Counted from the stretch's first letter, positions 40,424 through 49,387 are shown. The stretch: DNA of 64,000 nt from Puerhibacterium puerhi (GCF_009846865.1 NZ_WUWN01000003.1:1-64000); one strand, 5' to 3'. Numbers and translations: made by a program. The notes: generated by a model from the sequence alone, not told the origin.

Positions 40424-40468
40424 ATGTCAGGACTTTGACATGCCGACTGTATGTCAGACTCCTGACAT
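40424..40468. promoter_or_regulatory. two MarR operators, ATGTCA-N6-TGACAT
   Basis: Two 18-bp sites with perfect 6-bp arms, 40424-40441 and 40451-40468, centres 27 bp apart. The second overlaps the first two bases of the MarR start codon, so binding would block its own expression. Confidence 0.85.
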
Positions 40469-40919
40469 GAGCGAACCGCAGGTAGACCTCGACACCTCGG
40501 TCGGCTACACCCTCAAGCGCGCCGCCGCGGCGCTGCGGGCATCGATGGACGTCGCGCTGCGCCCCCTCTCGCTGACCGTGCCGCAGTACGCGTGCCTCGA
40601 GCTGCTCGGTCAGCGGCCGGGGCTGTCCGCCGCCGAGCTCGCCCGGGGGGCTTTCGTCACCCGGCAGTCCATGCACTCGGTGCTGCACGGGCTGGAGCAG
40701 CGCGGGCTGCTGGCCCGCCCCGCCGAGGCCAGGCGGGGGCGGGCGATGCCCTCGCAGCTCACCCCGGCCGGCCGCGAGCTGCTGACTGCGGCTAGTCAGG
40801 CGGTCGCACAGGTGGAGCAGACCATGCTGGCAGGACTGGCCGCGGCCGAACGGCAGCGCTTGCAGTCCAGTCTCTCCGCGTGCGCCGACGCCCTTCGCCC
40901 CCTGACCGAACCGGCCTGA
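40467..40919 (+). CDS. MarR family regulator, divergent from VOC gene
   Basis: A 150-residue MarR protein: LSLTVPQYACLELLGQRPGLSAAELARGAFVTRQSMHSVLHGLEQRGLLAR holds the helix-turn-helix and RGRAMPSQLTPAGRELL the wing. The ATG at 40467 lies within the second operator and has no ribosome site, suggesting a leaderless or tightly autoregulated transcript. It controls the divergent VOC gene by inference. Immediately downstream is the decayed block. Confidence 0.92.
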   Translation: MSEPQVDLDTSVGYTLKRAAAALRASMDVALRPLSLTVPQYACLELLGQRPGLSAAELARGAFVTRQSMHSVLHGLEQRGLLARPAEARRGRAMPSQLTPAGRELLTAASQAVAQVEQTMLAGLAAAERQRLQSSLSACADALRPLTEPA

Positions 40920-40950
40920 GGCCACGCAGACCACGCCGACCACGCCTCGA

Positions 40951-41380
40951 TCGAGCGCCGTCCTCGCCGCCTACCGGGAGATCGGTCTCGGCCTGGACGA
41001 CATCCGGGCCGTGCTGGACGGCCCGGACGTCGACGTGCCGACGCTCGACGCCCACGAGCGTTGGCTGCTGCTGACGGTCGAGCAGCAGGCGGCGATCTTC
41101 GGGCCCGACTGGGACCCGGGCTGGTCCACGGGAGCCCGCCGCCTCTACGGGGACACGGTGCAGCGGCGGCAGCACGCCGAACGCTCGGCCTCCCGCAGCC
41201 CGGAGAAGTGGCAAGCAGTCACGGACGCCGTCACCGACCGCGAGCGCGCCCTCGCGGACGCGATGGAGACCCGTGTCGGCCCCCGGCAGCCCGGAGGTCG
41301 ACGCGCTCGTCGAGCGACACCGCGCGGTGTACAGCTCGTCGTCCTCCCCCTTCACGCGGCAGCTGCAGGTGTGGCGGTAG
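40951..41380 (+). pseudogene. MerR/TipA-type regulator remnant
   Basis: A broken frame similar to the C-terminal TAS-like ligand domain of TipA-type MerR regulators. AYREIGLGLDDIRAVLDGP is the end of the MerR HTH, the coiled-coil after it is largely missing, then DAHERWLLLTVEQQAAIFGPDWDPGW and EKWQAVTDAVTDRERALADAM continue in one frame. Near 41270-41300 the homology moves to another frame (SPEVDALVERHRAVYSSS, FTRQLQVW) ending at TAG 41378. The first half of the HTH and any start codon are absent, so this is decayed rather than a single base error. Confidence 0.65.
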
Positions 41381-41459
41381 CCGTCACGCTGCGTCGACGC
41401 CTGTCCGTGGTGCAGGCCCGGTCAGGTCGGCTCGGGAGCGACGTCGCGCGCGCTCGGCG

Positions 41460-41693
41460 ATGCGTGCCGAGCCGGCGGTCACGGGTGGACCCGTGACGCT
41501 CGGCCGACCCGAGGGCGTCGCCCGGACGATCGTCTCCGGGCACGGTCGGGAGGCCCTGGCGCGGCTCGTCGCGGTGGTGCGCTACCGTGACGGCAGCGTC
41601 GCGTGCCGGTGGCAGACCGTGCCAGGCATGGAGGCGTGGGACACGAAGGACTGCGACATGATGACGTCGTCGCCTTCGCCCTCGCGTGACTGA
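41460..41693 (+). CDS. small hypothetical protein or gene fragment
   Basis: A 77-residue frame from ATG 41460 (VTLGRPEGVARTIVSGHG, LARLVAVVRYRDGSVACRW) whose stop overlaps the GTG start of the hemerythrin-like frame, as in coupled genes. I recognise no domain, and it lies in a decayed block, so it may be the C-terminus of a lost gene. Confidence 0.3.
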   Translation: MRAEPAVTGGPVTLGRPEGVARTIVSGHGREALARLVAVVRYRDGSVACRWQTVPGMEAWDTKDCDMMTSSPSPSRD

Positions 41694-42155
41694 GGGCGAG
41701 AAGACCAGGCTGATCGCCTGGAGCCACGAGCTGCGCGGGGTGCACGCACGCCTGCGTGAGGCGCTGCAGGTCACCCGAGCCGCGCTCGGCCGTGGAGCAC
41801 CGGCCGAGCAGGCGAGCCGAGACCTGCTGCTGTTCTGCCACGGTTCTGCACCGCCCTGACGGGGCACCACGAGGGCGAGGACCGTGAGCTGTTCCCGGCG
41901 ATCGCGGCCGCCCACCCCCACCTGGGCCCGACGCTGCGCCTGCTGGAGCAGGACCACTCGATGATCGCCCACCTGCTGTCCGGGCTGCAGGCGGCGGTCG
42001 AGGCGGCCGCCTCGCCCCCGCAGCTGGACCAGCACCTGGAAGGCATCGCAGCGATCATGGAGAACCACTTCCGCTACGAAGAGCACGCACTGTCTCAGGT
42101 GCTCGAGACTCTCGCTCTCGACACCGACCCCGGGCGGGCGCTGGGGCCGCTGTGA
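41686..42155 (+). pseudogene. hemerythrin-domain protein, frame broken
   Basis: The first frame (GTG 41686, VTEGEKTRLIAWSHELRGVHARLREAL to LLLFCHG) and the second (CTALTGHHEGEDRELFPAI, LLEQDHSMIAHLLSG, ENHFRYEEHALSQVLETL, TGA at 42153) together form one hemerythrin-like four-helix domain with the His/Glu di-iron ligands. They are joined by restoring one T near 41843 (GGTTC to GGTTTC). Full length would be about 156 residues. Oxygen or nitric-oxide sensing would be the expected role. A single missing base may be a sequencing error or a true mutation. Confidence 0.75.
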
Positions 42156-42427
42156 CCGCGGCGGACACCTGCACGCCAGGTTGCGGTCCCCAGTGCATCC
42201 CTTCGAACGAGCCGCCGACGCCGGCCCTGACCGGTGCGGGTTCGACGACGTGGCCGCACGTGCGGCCGCCCTGCCGCACGTGCGGGTCCTCTCCGGCCGG
42301 CTCGGCCTGTTCTCCCCCGAGAGAGCCACGCGGGCTGCCCACCTCGGGGTGATTCGCCGTTGCCCGGGTGTTCCTAGCGTTGCTGCTGGTCGCCGGTCCG
42401 AGCGGCCACCGAGCGACGGAGGCCCTG

Positions 42428-43297
42428 ATGAGCACGACGACCACGACATCCCGACCGGACGCCTCGAGGGCCGCCGGCGGCGGCCGGGTAGCCCGCTTCT
42501 TCCGGTACCCGCTGACGTGGGCGCTGACGGGCGCGGTCGGCGTCGGCGCGGTCGCGGGTCTGACCGCGCAGCGCGAACCGCTCACCGTGGTCCCCGTGCT
42601 GGGCGCGGTGCTGGCGGTCATCGTCTACCGCGTCGTCATGCGATTCGTCGCCCGGCGCCCGACTCCCGAGATCGCCGCCCGCCGTGCCGTCTCCGAGGCG
42701 CTGCTGGGTGCCGTGCTCGGTCTGGGCTTCGTGGCGGCATCGGCCTCCATCGTCACCGCTCTCGGCGGTTACACGTTCCGCGGCGCCGGCACAGACGTCC
42801 CTGCCGTGGTGGCCCCGGTGCTCACCGTCATGCTCGGCGTCGCGGTCACCGAGGAGCTCATGTTCCGCGGCTTCGGGCTGCAGGCCGTCGAGCGTCTCGC
42901 CGGCAGCTGGGGCGCGCTGCTGGTCACCGCCCTGTTCTTCGGTCTGGTGCACCTGCTCAACCCGGGCGCCACCCCGTGGACCGCGCTGGCGATCACGATC
43001 GAGGCCGGTGGCCTGCTCGGCGCCGCGTTCCTCTGGCGTCGCAACCTGTGGTTCGTCATCGGGCTGCACCTCGCCTGGAACGCCACCGTCGCGCTGCTCG
43101 GCCTGCCCGTCTCGGGCCACGCGGGACAGGGTCTGCTGGTCGCGGACGTCTCCGGCCCGGCCCTGCTCACGGGCGGCGCCTTCGGGATCGAGGGCTCGCT
43201 GGTGACCGTGACGGTGGGGGTGCTGCTGGCCGTCCCGATGCTCGTGCTGGCCCGCCGACGTGGCACGCTCGTCCCGGCGGCACGCCGTCGCCCGTAG
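42428..43297 (+). CDS. CPBP family intramembrane glutamic endopeptidase
   Basis: A 289-residue membrane protein with about eight helices. The catalytic motifs of CPBP/Abi proteases are present in order: EELMFRG near residue 142, FFGLVH near 174 and HLAWN near 215. A Ser/Thr-rich start and Arg-rich end flank the membrane part. AGGCCC is a weak ribosome site. Ten bases after its stop the two-component genes begin, so the protease may be linked to envelope-stress signalling. Family roles include prenyl-protein processing and bacteriocin self-immunity. Confidence 0.9.
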   Translation: MSTTTTTSRPDASRAAGGGRVARFFRYPLTWALTGAVGVGAVAGLTAQREPLTVVPVLGAVLAVIVYRVVMRFVARRPTPEIAARRAVSEALLGAVLGLGFVAASASIVTALGGYTFRGAGTDVPAVVAPVLTVMLGVAVTEELMFRGFGLQAVERLAGSWGALLVTALFFGLVHLLNPGATPWTALAITIEAGGLLGAAFLWRRNLWFVIGLHLAWNATVALLGLPVSGHAGQGLLVADVSGPALLTGGAFGIEGSLVTVTVGVLLAVPMLVLARRRGTLVPAARRRP

Positions 43298-43306
43298 GCT
43301 CGGGCG

Positions 43307-44547
43307 GTGCCTGCCACCTCCGCCGCCGACCGGGTCACGCGCCCCGGTCCACCGCCCGGACGATGGCTCGCGAGCCGGCCGGGCGTCCAGGACACGGTGT
43401 TGGCGGTCGTCCTCGGCGGGCTCGGTTTCGTCCCGACGCTCTCGACGATCGGCGTCGAGCTCGGCGACCTGCCCGAGCGGCCGCGGGACGCGCTCGCGGT
43501 GACGCTGCTCCTGCTCCAGTGCGCACCCCTTGCGGTCCGCCGTCGTCGCCCCGGGCGTGCCTGACGGTCGTCGGCGGCGCCTTCGCCCTCAACCAGGTTC
43601 TGGCCTACCCGCCGACGTTCGCGAGCGTCGGCCTCTACGTCGCGGTGTACAGCGCCGGGGCGCACCTGGCGAGGCTCCGCCGCAGCAGGGCCGCGCTGGC
43701 GACTGTCGGCTATGCCGTCCTCGTGGCCACGCTGTCTGGACTGGGCTCGCCCACCCGGATCCCAGCCTTCCTCGCCTTCTACCTCGTCCTGGTGGTGATC
43801 TGGATGGCCGGCACCGGGGTGCGCCGCTGGCGGGCCGAAGAGCTCGAGCGCCGGCGCCTGGCTGCCGCCGTGGCGAGGTCGGACGAGCGGGCTCGGATCG
43901 CGCGGGAGCTGCACGACGTGGTGACGCACCACGTGACGGCGATGGTGGTGCAGGCCGACGCCACGCAGTACCTCGTGTCCGTCCGACCGGATCGCGCCGT
44001 CGACGGGCTCGTCGCGATCAGCGACACCGGACGGCTCGCGCTGACCGAGCTGCGGCACCTGCTGGGTGTGCTGGAGGCGACCGGCGAGTCGGCGTCCTCG
44101 GGGCGGGCGCCCGTCCTCGGCCGTGTGGGCGACCTCGTCGAGCAGGCCCGCCGGTCGGGCCAGCCGGTGGAGTGGAGCGAGGAGGGTAGACGGCGGACCG
44201 TGCCGGACGCCGTCGGGCTCGCCGCCTACCGGGTGATGCAGGAGGGCCTCACCAACGCGCTCCGACACGCCCCCGGGCGACCGACCACGGTCCCCCTGCG
44301 GCACAGCCCCGAGCACCTCGAGATCGAGGTGACCTGCTACCCCGCCTCGTCGGCGGCCACCTCCGGCACCCCTTCGCCGGCGCGGCCCGCCGCGACGGCG
44401 GTGTCACCACCTGCCGGGCGCGGCATCGCCGGTCTCCGCGAGCGCGTCCGCCTCCTCGACGGTGACCTGGAGGCCGGCCCGACGCCCGAGGGCGGGTTCC
44501 GCCTGCGCGCCGTGATCCCCACGATCCCGACCAGGAGCAGCCCATGA
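43307..44547 (+). pseudogene. sensor histidine kinase (NarL-type partner), frame broken near 43555
   Basis: The first frame (43307-43564) has the N-terminal membrane segment (DTVLAVVLGGLGFVPTLSTIG) and stops in GRA. From about 43555 the homology continues in another frame: more membrane helices (LTVVGGAFALNQVLAYPPTF; LVVIWMAG), the HisKA_3 dimerisation region with the phosphorylated His in RIARELHDVVTHHVTAM, and an HATPase domain (LAAYRVMQEGLTNALRHAPG; GRGIAGLRERVRLLDGDLEAGP). One indel at the join would restore a protein of about 410 residues. It overlaps the intact response regulator by four bases. Sequencing error or recent inactivation cannot be separated. Confidence 0.8.
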
Positions 44548-45251
44548 CCGCTTCGTCGACGACGCGAGAGCCCCCGATCCGGGTCCTGGTGTGCGAGGAC
44601 CAGGAGCTGGTTCGGGTCGGTTACGTCACGATCTTCTCCGCGCAGGCGGACATGGAGGTCGTCGGTGAGGCGGAGGACGGGCGTGCAGCCGTCGAGGCCG
44701 CGCGCAGGCTGCGCCCCGACGTCGTGGTCATGGACATCCGGATGCCCGTGCTGGACGGCATCGAGGCGACACGGCAGATCGCGGGACCGGACGCCCCACG
44801 GCCGGTCAAGGTGCTGATGGTGACCACCTTCAACGTCGACGAGTACGTCTATGAGGCGCTGCGCGCCGGGGCGAGCGGGTTCCTGCTCAAGGACGCGCCT
44901 CCCGCCGATCTGGTCGATGCCGTCCGGACGATCGCTCGGGGCGAGTCTCTGCTGGCCCCGACCGTGACCCGCACCCTCATCGGCCGCTTCGCCGAGCGGG
45001 TGCGGCCGACGCACTCGTCCCGCCCCGCGAGGGACGAGGTCCTCCGCCACCTGACCCCGCGCGAGCTGGAGGTGTTCCAGCATCTCGCCGCCGGGCTGTC
45101 GAACGCGGAGATCGCGACAGAGCTCGTCATCACGCCAGAGACGGTCAAGACGTACGTGTCCCGGATACTCGCCAAGCTCCACCTGCGCGACAGGGTGCAG
45201 GCGGTCGTGCTCGCCTACCGGGTCGGCCTGGTCTCGGCGACGGACGACTGA
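44544..45251 (+). CDS. NarL/LuxR-type response regulator
   Basis: A 235-residue regulator: receiver domain with the phosphorylated Asp in VVMDIRMPVLDG near residue 65 and Lys in FLLKDAPPADL near 114, and a LuxR HTH (LTPRELEVFQHLAAGLSNAEIATELVITPETVKTYVSRILAKL, about 170-215). The gene is intact although the kinase overlapping its start is frame-broken. Targets unknown; the CPBP protease upstream is a candidate. Confidence 0.94.
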   Translation: MTASSTTREPPIRVLVCEDQELVRVGYVTIFSAQADMEVVGEAEDGRAAVEAARRLRPDVVVMDIRMPVLDGIEATRQIAGPDAPRPVKVLMVTTFNVDEYVYEALRAGASGFLLKDAPPADLVDAVRTIARGESLLAPTVTRTLIGRFAERVRPTHSSRPARDEVLRHLTPRELEVFQHLAAGLSNAEIATELVITPETVKTYVSRILAKLHLRDRVQAVVLAYRVGLVSATDD

Positions 45252-45346
45252 CCGGTGGCGCGCGACGACGTCCCCCTGCTTCCTGACGCGGCGGATGTGC
45301 CGCCTGCCGCCCTGCGAACGTGCACGAACGACGTCGTCCAGGCTCG

Positions 45347-45844
45347 TCACCGTCGGCCGGGGTCCACCGCCTCCGGACGGAACATGCACACCAGACCGGG
45401 CCGGGGATCCCAGGACGGAACGACAGCGAACTGCCGTGACAGGTACAGCCGCTGCGCCTGCGTCCGCCAGCTCCACACGGTGAGGCGGACGGCGCCCGGC
45501 GCCTCGCGCAGCACCGCGTCGATCAGCGCAGACCCGACGCCCCGACCGCGCACCTGCGGATCTGCCCACAGCCGCTTGATCTCGGTTGCACCCGCCTCGG
45601 GCTTCGCGACGGCAACTCCCACGGCCGCCCCGTTCAGCTCAGCCAGGAACACCACGGCGTCGACGAACGCGCTTTCGGGTCGCGCGATCTCCGCCCGGTA
45701 GCTCTTCGGAAGCTGGCCGCTGGTCGGTGGCGTAACCCCCAGATGGTCGGCCTTCTCGCGCTCGGTCTGCCACAGGTACGCCTCGAGCAGACGCGCAACA
45801 TGGTTCCGGTCGGCGCCCGAAAGGTCCGCGCGTCGGACGGTCAC
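45347..45844 (-). CDS. GNAT family N-acetyltransferase
   Basis: A 165-residue acetyl-CoA-dependent acetyltransferase. The core strands and acetyl-CoA loop are FLAELNGAAVGVAV, IKRLWADPQVRGRGVGSALIDAVL (Q/R-x-x-G-x-G/A motif RGRGVG) and VRLTVWSWRTQAQRLYLSRQF. The GTG at 45844 was chosen as it opens VTVRRADLSGADRN; an ATG further upstream at 45957 would add 38 residues lacking GNAT features. Substrate unknown. Confidence 0.8.
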   Translation of the reverse strand: MTVRRADLSGADRNHVARLLEAYLWQTEREKADHLGVTPPTSGQLPKSYRAEIARPESAFVDAVVFLAELNGAAVGVAVAKPEAGATEIKRLWADPQVRGRGVGSALIDAVLREAPGAVRLTVWSWRTQAQRLYLSRQFAVVPSWDPRPGLVCMFRPEAVDPGRR

Positions 45845-45951
45845 CTCGTCCGCGTGGTCGGGTCTTTCCCTTGCGGGCGGCACTGAGCGCCGCCTGCCGA
45901 CGGCTGCGCCGGCGACCGTTCGATTCGGCGGGATGGAACCTGACGGCTTGG

Positions 45952-47127
45952 TCATCGCGGCGCTGTCGCTGGAGCCGTCGCGGGGCTGGCGAGCGCTGGT
46001 CCGACGTACCGGGCGGAGGGGCGGATGATCTTCGGGTCGTCGGCCTGTTCGAGTACGTGTGCCGCCCATCCGATAGTGCGGGCGAGCGCGAACGTGGGGG
46101 TGAACATGTCTCGCGGCACACCGACGCGTTCGAGCACGACCGCGGCGTAGAACTCGACGTTGGCGTGCAGCGCTCGGCCCGGCTTCGAGCGGGCGAGCGC
46201 CTGTTCCGCCTGCTCCTCAAGATGCAGCGCGAGGTCGACCCGGTCGCCGCCGAGGCCGATCGCGATCTCCTTGAGCAGCTCCGATCGGGGGTCCCGGGTT
46301 CGGTAGATCGCGTGCCCGAACCCCATGAGCCGTCGCCCAGCCGCCAGCTCCCCCCTGATCCACGCCTCGACGTCGGCTGGCGACGAGAGCTGGTCCAGCG
46401 CGTCGAGGACCCGGGAGGGTGCTCCGCCGTGGAGCGGACCCGAGAGCGCGCCGAGCGCGCCGGCGAGGGCCGACGCGACATCTGCGGCCGTGGAGGCGAT
46501 GACGCGGGCGGTGAACGTCGACGCGTTCAGGCCGTGGTCGATCACCGCGACCAGGTACGCGGTGAGCGCTCGTTCCTCCGCTGCAGTGGGGACCCTACCT
46601 GTGAGCTGGTGCAGATAGTTCGCGACGACGCCACGCTCCGGGAGCGGCTCGGCCGCCCCCGCGCCGTGGCCACGTTGCCAGAGACTGGTGAGGATCAGTG
46701 GGAGCACCGCAACCAAGGCAAGCGCGTCGGCGCGGCGTTGGTCACGCGTGAGGTCGTAGAGCGGTCGCATCCGTCGCCGCCCGGCGAGCAGCGGCCACGC
46801 CGCCTTTGCCCCGGAGAGGACGTCGGTGCCCGCGGACGCGACGGCATCGATGACCGCCGCCAGGTCGTCGCCGCGCTGAGCTGCCGTGAGGTCCTGCGTG
46901 AACCGGGCCAGGGCGTCACGGTCCGGCAACGCGCCGTAGAGGAAGAGGTGTGAGACCTCCTCGAGCGTCCGCGTTCGCGCCAGCTCAGTCGCGGAGTGCT
47001 CTCGGTACTGGTAGTACCCCTCGAGTCCGCGCACATCGCTGATCGCGGTCTCGGTCACCGCGACGTTGGTCAGGCCGCGCGGCACTGCGATGAGGTCGTC
47101 GTTCATCCGGTCGATCTGCACGCCCAT
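45952..47127 (-). CDS. citrate synthase/2-methylcitrate synthase
   Basis: A 391-residue type I-like citrate synthase. The first catalytic His lies in LSGPLHGGAPSRVLDAL near 230 and the second in GFGHAIYRTRDPRSELL near 270. The third catalytic residue, Asp in the NVDFY motif of most homologues, is Glu here (NVEFYAAVVLERVGVP). The remaining core (MFTPTFALARTIGWAAHVLEQ) is standard. Asp to Glu may lower or change activity. It diverges from an HTH-fused homologue over a TTGATC operator. GGAAGGGGCGAC precedes the ATG. Confidence 0.88.
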   Translation of the reverse strand: MGVQIDRMNDDLIAVPRGLTNVAVTETAISDVRGLEGYYQYREHSATELARTRTLEEVSHLFLYGALPDRDALARFTQDLTAAQRGDDLAAVIDAVASAGTDVLSGAKAAWPLLAGRRRMRPLYDLTRDQRRADALALVAVLPLILTSLWQRGHGAGAAEPLPERGVVANYLHQLTGRVPTAAEERALTAYLVAVIDHGLNASTFTARVIASTAADVASALAGALGALSGPLHGGAPSRVLDALDQLSSPADVEAWIRGELAAGRRLMGFGHAIYRTRDPRSELLKEIAIGLGGDRVDLALHLEEQAEQALARSKPGRALHANVEFYAAVVLERVGVPRDMFTPTFALARTIGWAAHVLEQADDPKIIRPSARYVGPALASPATAPATAPR

Positions 47128-47164
47128 GGTCGCCCCTTCCTCGGGTCGGCATCAGTGTGGATAC

Positions 47165-47197
47165 TTGATCGAAAGGCGTCAACGTTGATCGGATCAA
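47165..47197. promoter_or_regulatory. TTGATC operator between the two citrate-synthase genes
   Basis: A perfect 13-bp palindrome TTGATCGGATCAA (47185-47197) ends next to the GTG at 47199, and a second TTGATCG half-site lies 20 bp upstream (47165-47171), so both face one side of the helix. Confidence 0.65.
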
Positions 47198-47198
47198 T

Positions 47199-48447
47199 GT
47201 GGAAGCACCACTCGGGATGCCCCTGCTCACCGCGCAGCAGGCCGCGGCACGCCTCGGCGTGAAACCGGAGACGCTCTACGCATACGTGTCCCGCGGGCTG
47301 CTCGAACGCACCCGCACGGCGAACGGGTCCCTCTTCGACCCGCTCGAGATCGAGGCGTTCGCGACGCGACGAACACGTGCCGCCACGCCCCGGCCCTCCG
47401 ACGGCACCCGTCGCGGTGGGGGGCGGGCGACCGCTCATGGTCCTCGACACCGACATCGCGAACATCGACGACGGTGACCTCTTCTACCGCGGCCGGCTCG
47501 CGTCGGAGCTCGCCGCCAGCACCGCCTTCGACGCGGTCGCCGCCTGGCTCTGGGGCAACCCGCTCGACCCCTCGCGGCGACTGACCGCCCCAGCGGAGTT
47601 CATCACGCCCGCCCGCCGGGCCACCGAGGCGCTCCCACCGGGAGCGTCCTGGATCGATCGAGCGGTCGTCGCGGTGCGCGGGCTCGCCGCCGCAGACCCC
47701 CTCCGCGACGACGTCGCACCGGGCGCGCTGCGGCGTGTCGGTGCGATCATCACCGCCGCGCTGCCGCAGGTCGTCGGCAGCCCCGTCCCCATGGTCCCGG
47801 ACCAAACCGTGCCGGGCGCGCTCTGGGTCGCGCTACAGGGGTCAGCGCCGTCGAAGCGGGAACTTGCGGCCGTCAACACCGCGATGATCCTTGCCATCGA
47901 CCACGACCTCCCGGTATCCACGATGGCCGCGCGGGTCGCCGCATCAGCGCGGGCCTCCGGCTACGCGATCGTCACAGCAGCCCTCGGCGCGTTCGACTCG
48001 CCGCTGCACGGGATCGCGAGCCACCGCGCCGCCCAGCTCCTCCGCGACGTCCTCGACGGCACGGCCGCCGACGTCGCGGTCCGGCGCCAGCTACGACTGC
48101 TCGGCGGGCACGTGCCGGGCTTCGGACAGCCGCTCTACCCGCGCACCGACGCACGAGCCGCCCATCTGTTCACGGTGACGGACGAGATCGCCCCCGCACT
48201 CGCAGACGCGGTGACTGCGCTGCGCGAGGTGATGGCGCCCACCGGGCTGCATCCGAACTTCGATCTGGCACTCGCCGCGCTCACCATCGCCACGGGCATG
48301 GACGACGACGCCGGGTCCCTCCTCTTCGCCGCCGGACGGACCGTCGGCTGGATAGCCCATGCCATCGCCGAGTATGACGAGAAGCCGTTGCGGCTTCGCC
48401 CCCGTGGCCGTTACGTCGGCCCGGAACCCGACAGGAGCGAGCCCTAG
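47199..48447 (+). pseudogene. HTH-fused citrate-synthase homologue, frame broken in a G6 run
   Basis: The N-terminal frame (47199 or ATG 47217 to about 47420) encodes an HTH_17/MerR-like domain, LLTAQQAAARLGVKPETLYAYVSRGLLERTRT. The rest, from about 47425 in another frame, is a citrate-synthase fold (MVLDTDIANIDDGDLFYRG; DSPLHGIASHRAAQLL; NFDLALAALTIATGM). Removing one G from the six at 47418-47423 joins them into one protein of about 410 residues. The second catalytic His is replaced: GFGQPLYP instead of GFGHPLYP. This suggests a metabolite-sensing regulator rather than an enzyme. A TTGATC palindrome overlaps its start, fitting autoregulation. Confidence 0.8.
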
Positions 48448-48610
48448 CAGCGGACGCCGAAGTGCACCCCCGCGAAGTCCTGGTACGACCCGGTGTCGAA
48501 CGTCGCGTCGGTGACCGGGTAGGGCAGGACTGCACCCTTGAACCACGTCGCCGCCCTCTTCGCCGCCGCCGGCGCGGCCAAGACCGCGAGGACATGGCGC
48601 GCCTATCGGC
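48444..48610 (-). pseudogene. C-terminal fragment of an unidentified gene
   Basis: On the minus strand a frame without start reads WFKGAVLPYPVTDATFD and ends GVHFGVRC before TAG (48446-48444), overlapping the end of the citrate-synthase homologue. Codon use looks like real coding sequence, but the upstream part is missing. I do not recognise the family. Confidence 0.35.
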
Positions 48611-48632
48611 CGGCTCCGCGACTGGCCGTGCG

Positions 48633-49277
48633 CTACGCCTGGCCCGCCTCGTCCTGCGCGGCGATAGCCGGCCACAGCGAGGCGACGACTCGCTCGGCGA
48701 AGTCGGCGGGGACCTCGCGTCCATACCGGTTGAAGTCGGCGAAGTAGCTACCGAAGCAGAGCGTCGCGACCATGTCGACGTCGACTTCTGAGCGGACAGC
48801 GCCACGGGCCTGGAGGTTCGCCAGAACGTCCGCGAGCTCTTGGCAGCGCGGCTGATTGGCGAGCTCCCTCATCTGCGCATGCAGACCCGGTGCGCGTTCC
48901 GCTTCCGCCATGAAGTTGCCGTGCAGCGTCATGGCGCGCGGGTTGTGGTACCGCGGATCGAGCCGACGCACCGCCTCGACCATCGCATCTCGAGGGCCGA
49001 GCTGCTCGAGGTCGAGCGGCGGATACGCCTCGCGCTGCTTGCGCAGGCCGTACCGCAGGGCGTCGAGGACGAGCGCGTACTTGTCGGACCAGCGTCGGTA
49101 GAGCGTCGGGCGGGTGACGCCGGCGTCCGTGACGATGTCCCGGATGGTCATCGACGAGTAACCCTTGGTCGCAAGGAGCTTGCGGGTCGACGCGATGATC
49201 GCCTCTTCGATTGCTGGGTCGCGGGGGCGCCCGGTGGTCGGCGCCGGCTCCTCGCCCCTCGGGTCCTCGCTCAGCAC
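48633..49277 (-). CDS. TetR family transcriptional regulator
   Basis: A 214-residue TetR repressor with HTH at residues about 25-70 (IIASTRKLLATKGYSSMTIRDIVTDAGVTRPTLYRRWSDKYALVLDAL) and a TetR_C-like ligand domain. GTG at 49277 is preferred over GTG 49283 because GGAGGA then has six-base spacing. It diverges from the ABM-SDR-LtrA operon over two TTACAG-N7-CTGTAA operators, which it very likely binds. Confidence 0.92.
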   Translation of the reverse strand: MLSEDPRGEEPAPTTGRPRDPAIEEAIIASTRKLLATKGYSSMTIRDIVTDAGVTRPTLYRRWSDKYALVLDALRYGLRKQREAYPPLDLEQLGPRDAMVEAVRRLDPRYHNPRAMTLHGNFMAEAERAPGLHAQMRELANQPRCQELADVLANLQARGAVRSEVDVDMVATLCFGSYFADFNRYGREVPADFAERVVASLWPAIAAQDEAGQA

Positions 49278-49310
49278 GATCACTCCTCCCGCCTCTCGGC
49301 GCGCCTTAGT

Positions 49311-49387
49311 TTACAGATATTGACTGTAACGCTGTCGTCCCCTACCGTCCACACTGGCCGTTCCGTTACAGGTGGTATCTGTAACGG
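49311..49387. promoter_or_regulatory. two TetR operators, TTACAG-N7-CTGTAA
   Basis: Site 1 is 49311-49329 with 6-bp arms. Site 2 is 49363-49387 with 9-bp perfect arms CCGTTACAG and CTGTAACGG. Centres are 55 bp apart; each sits close to one of the divergent genes. Confidence 0.85.

Noticed and set aside
42152-42352. A 66-codon frame after the hemerythrin remnant
   Set aside because: Cys/Pro/Ser-rich composition, no ribosome site and a frame that looks like read-out of GC-rich spacer; no domain seen.
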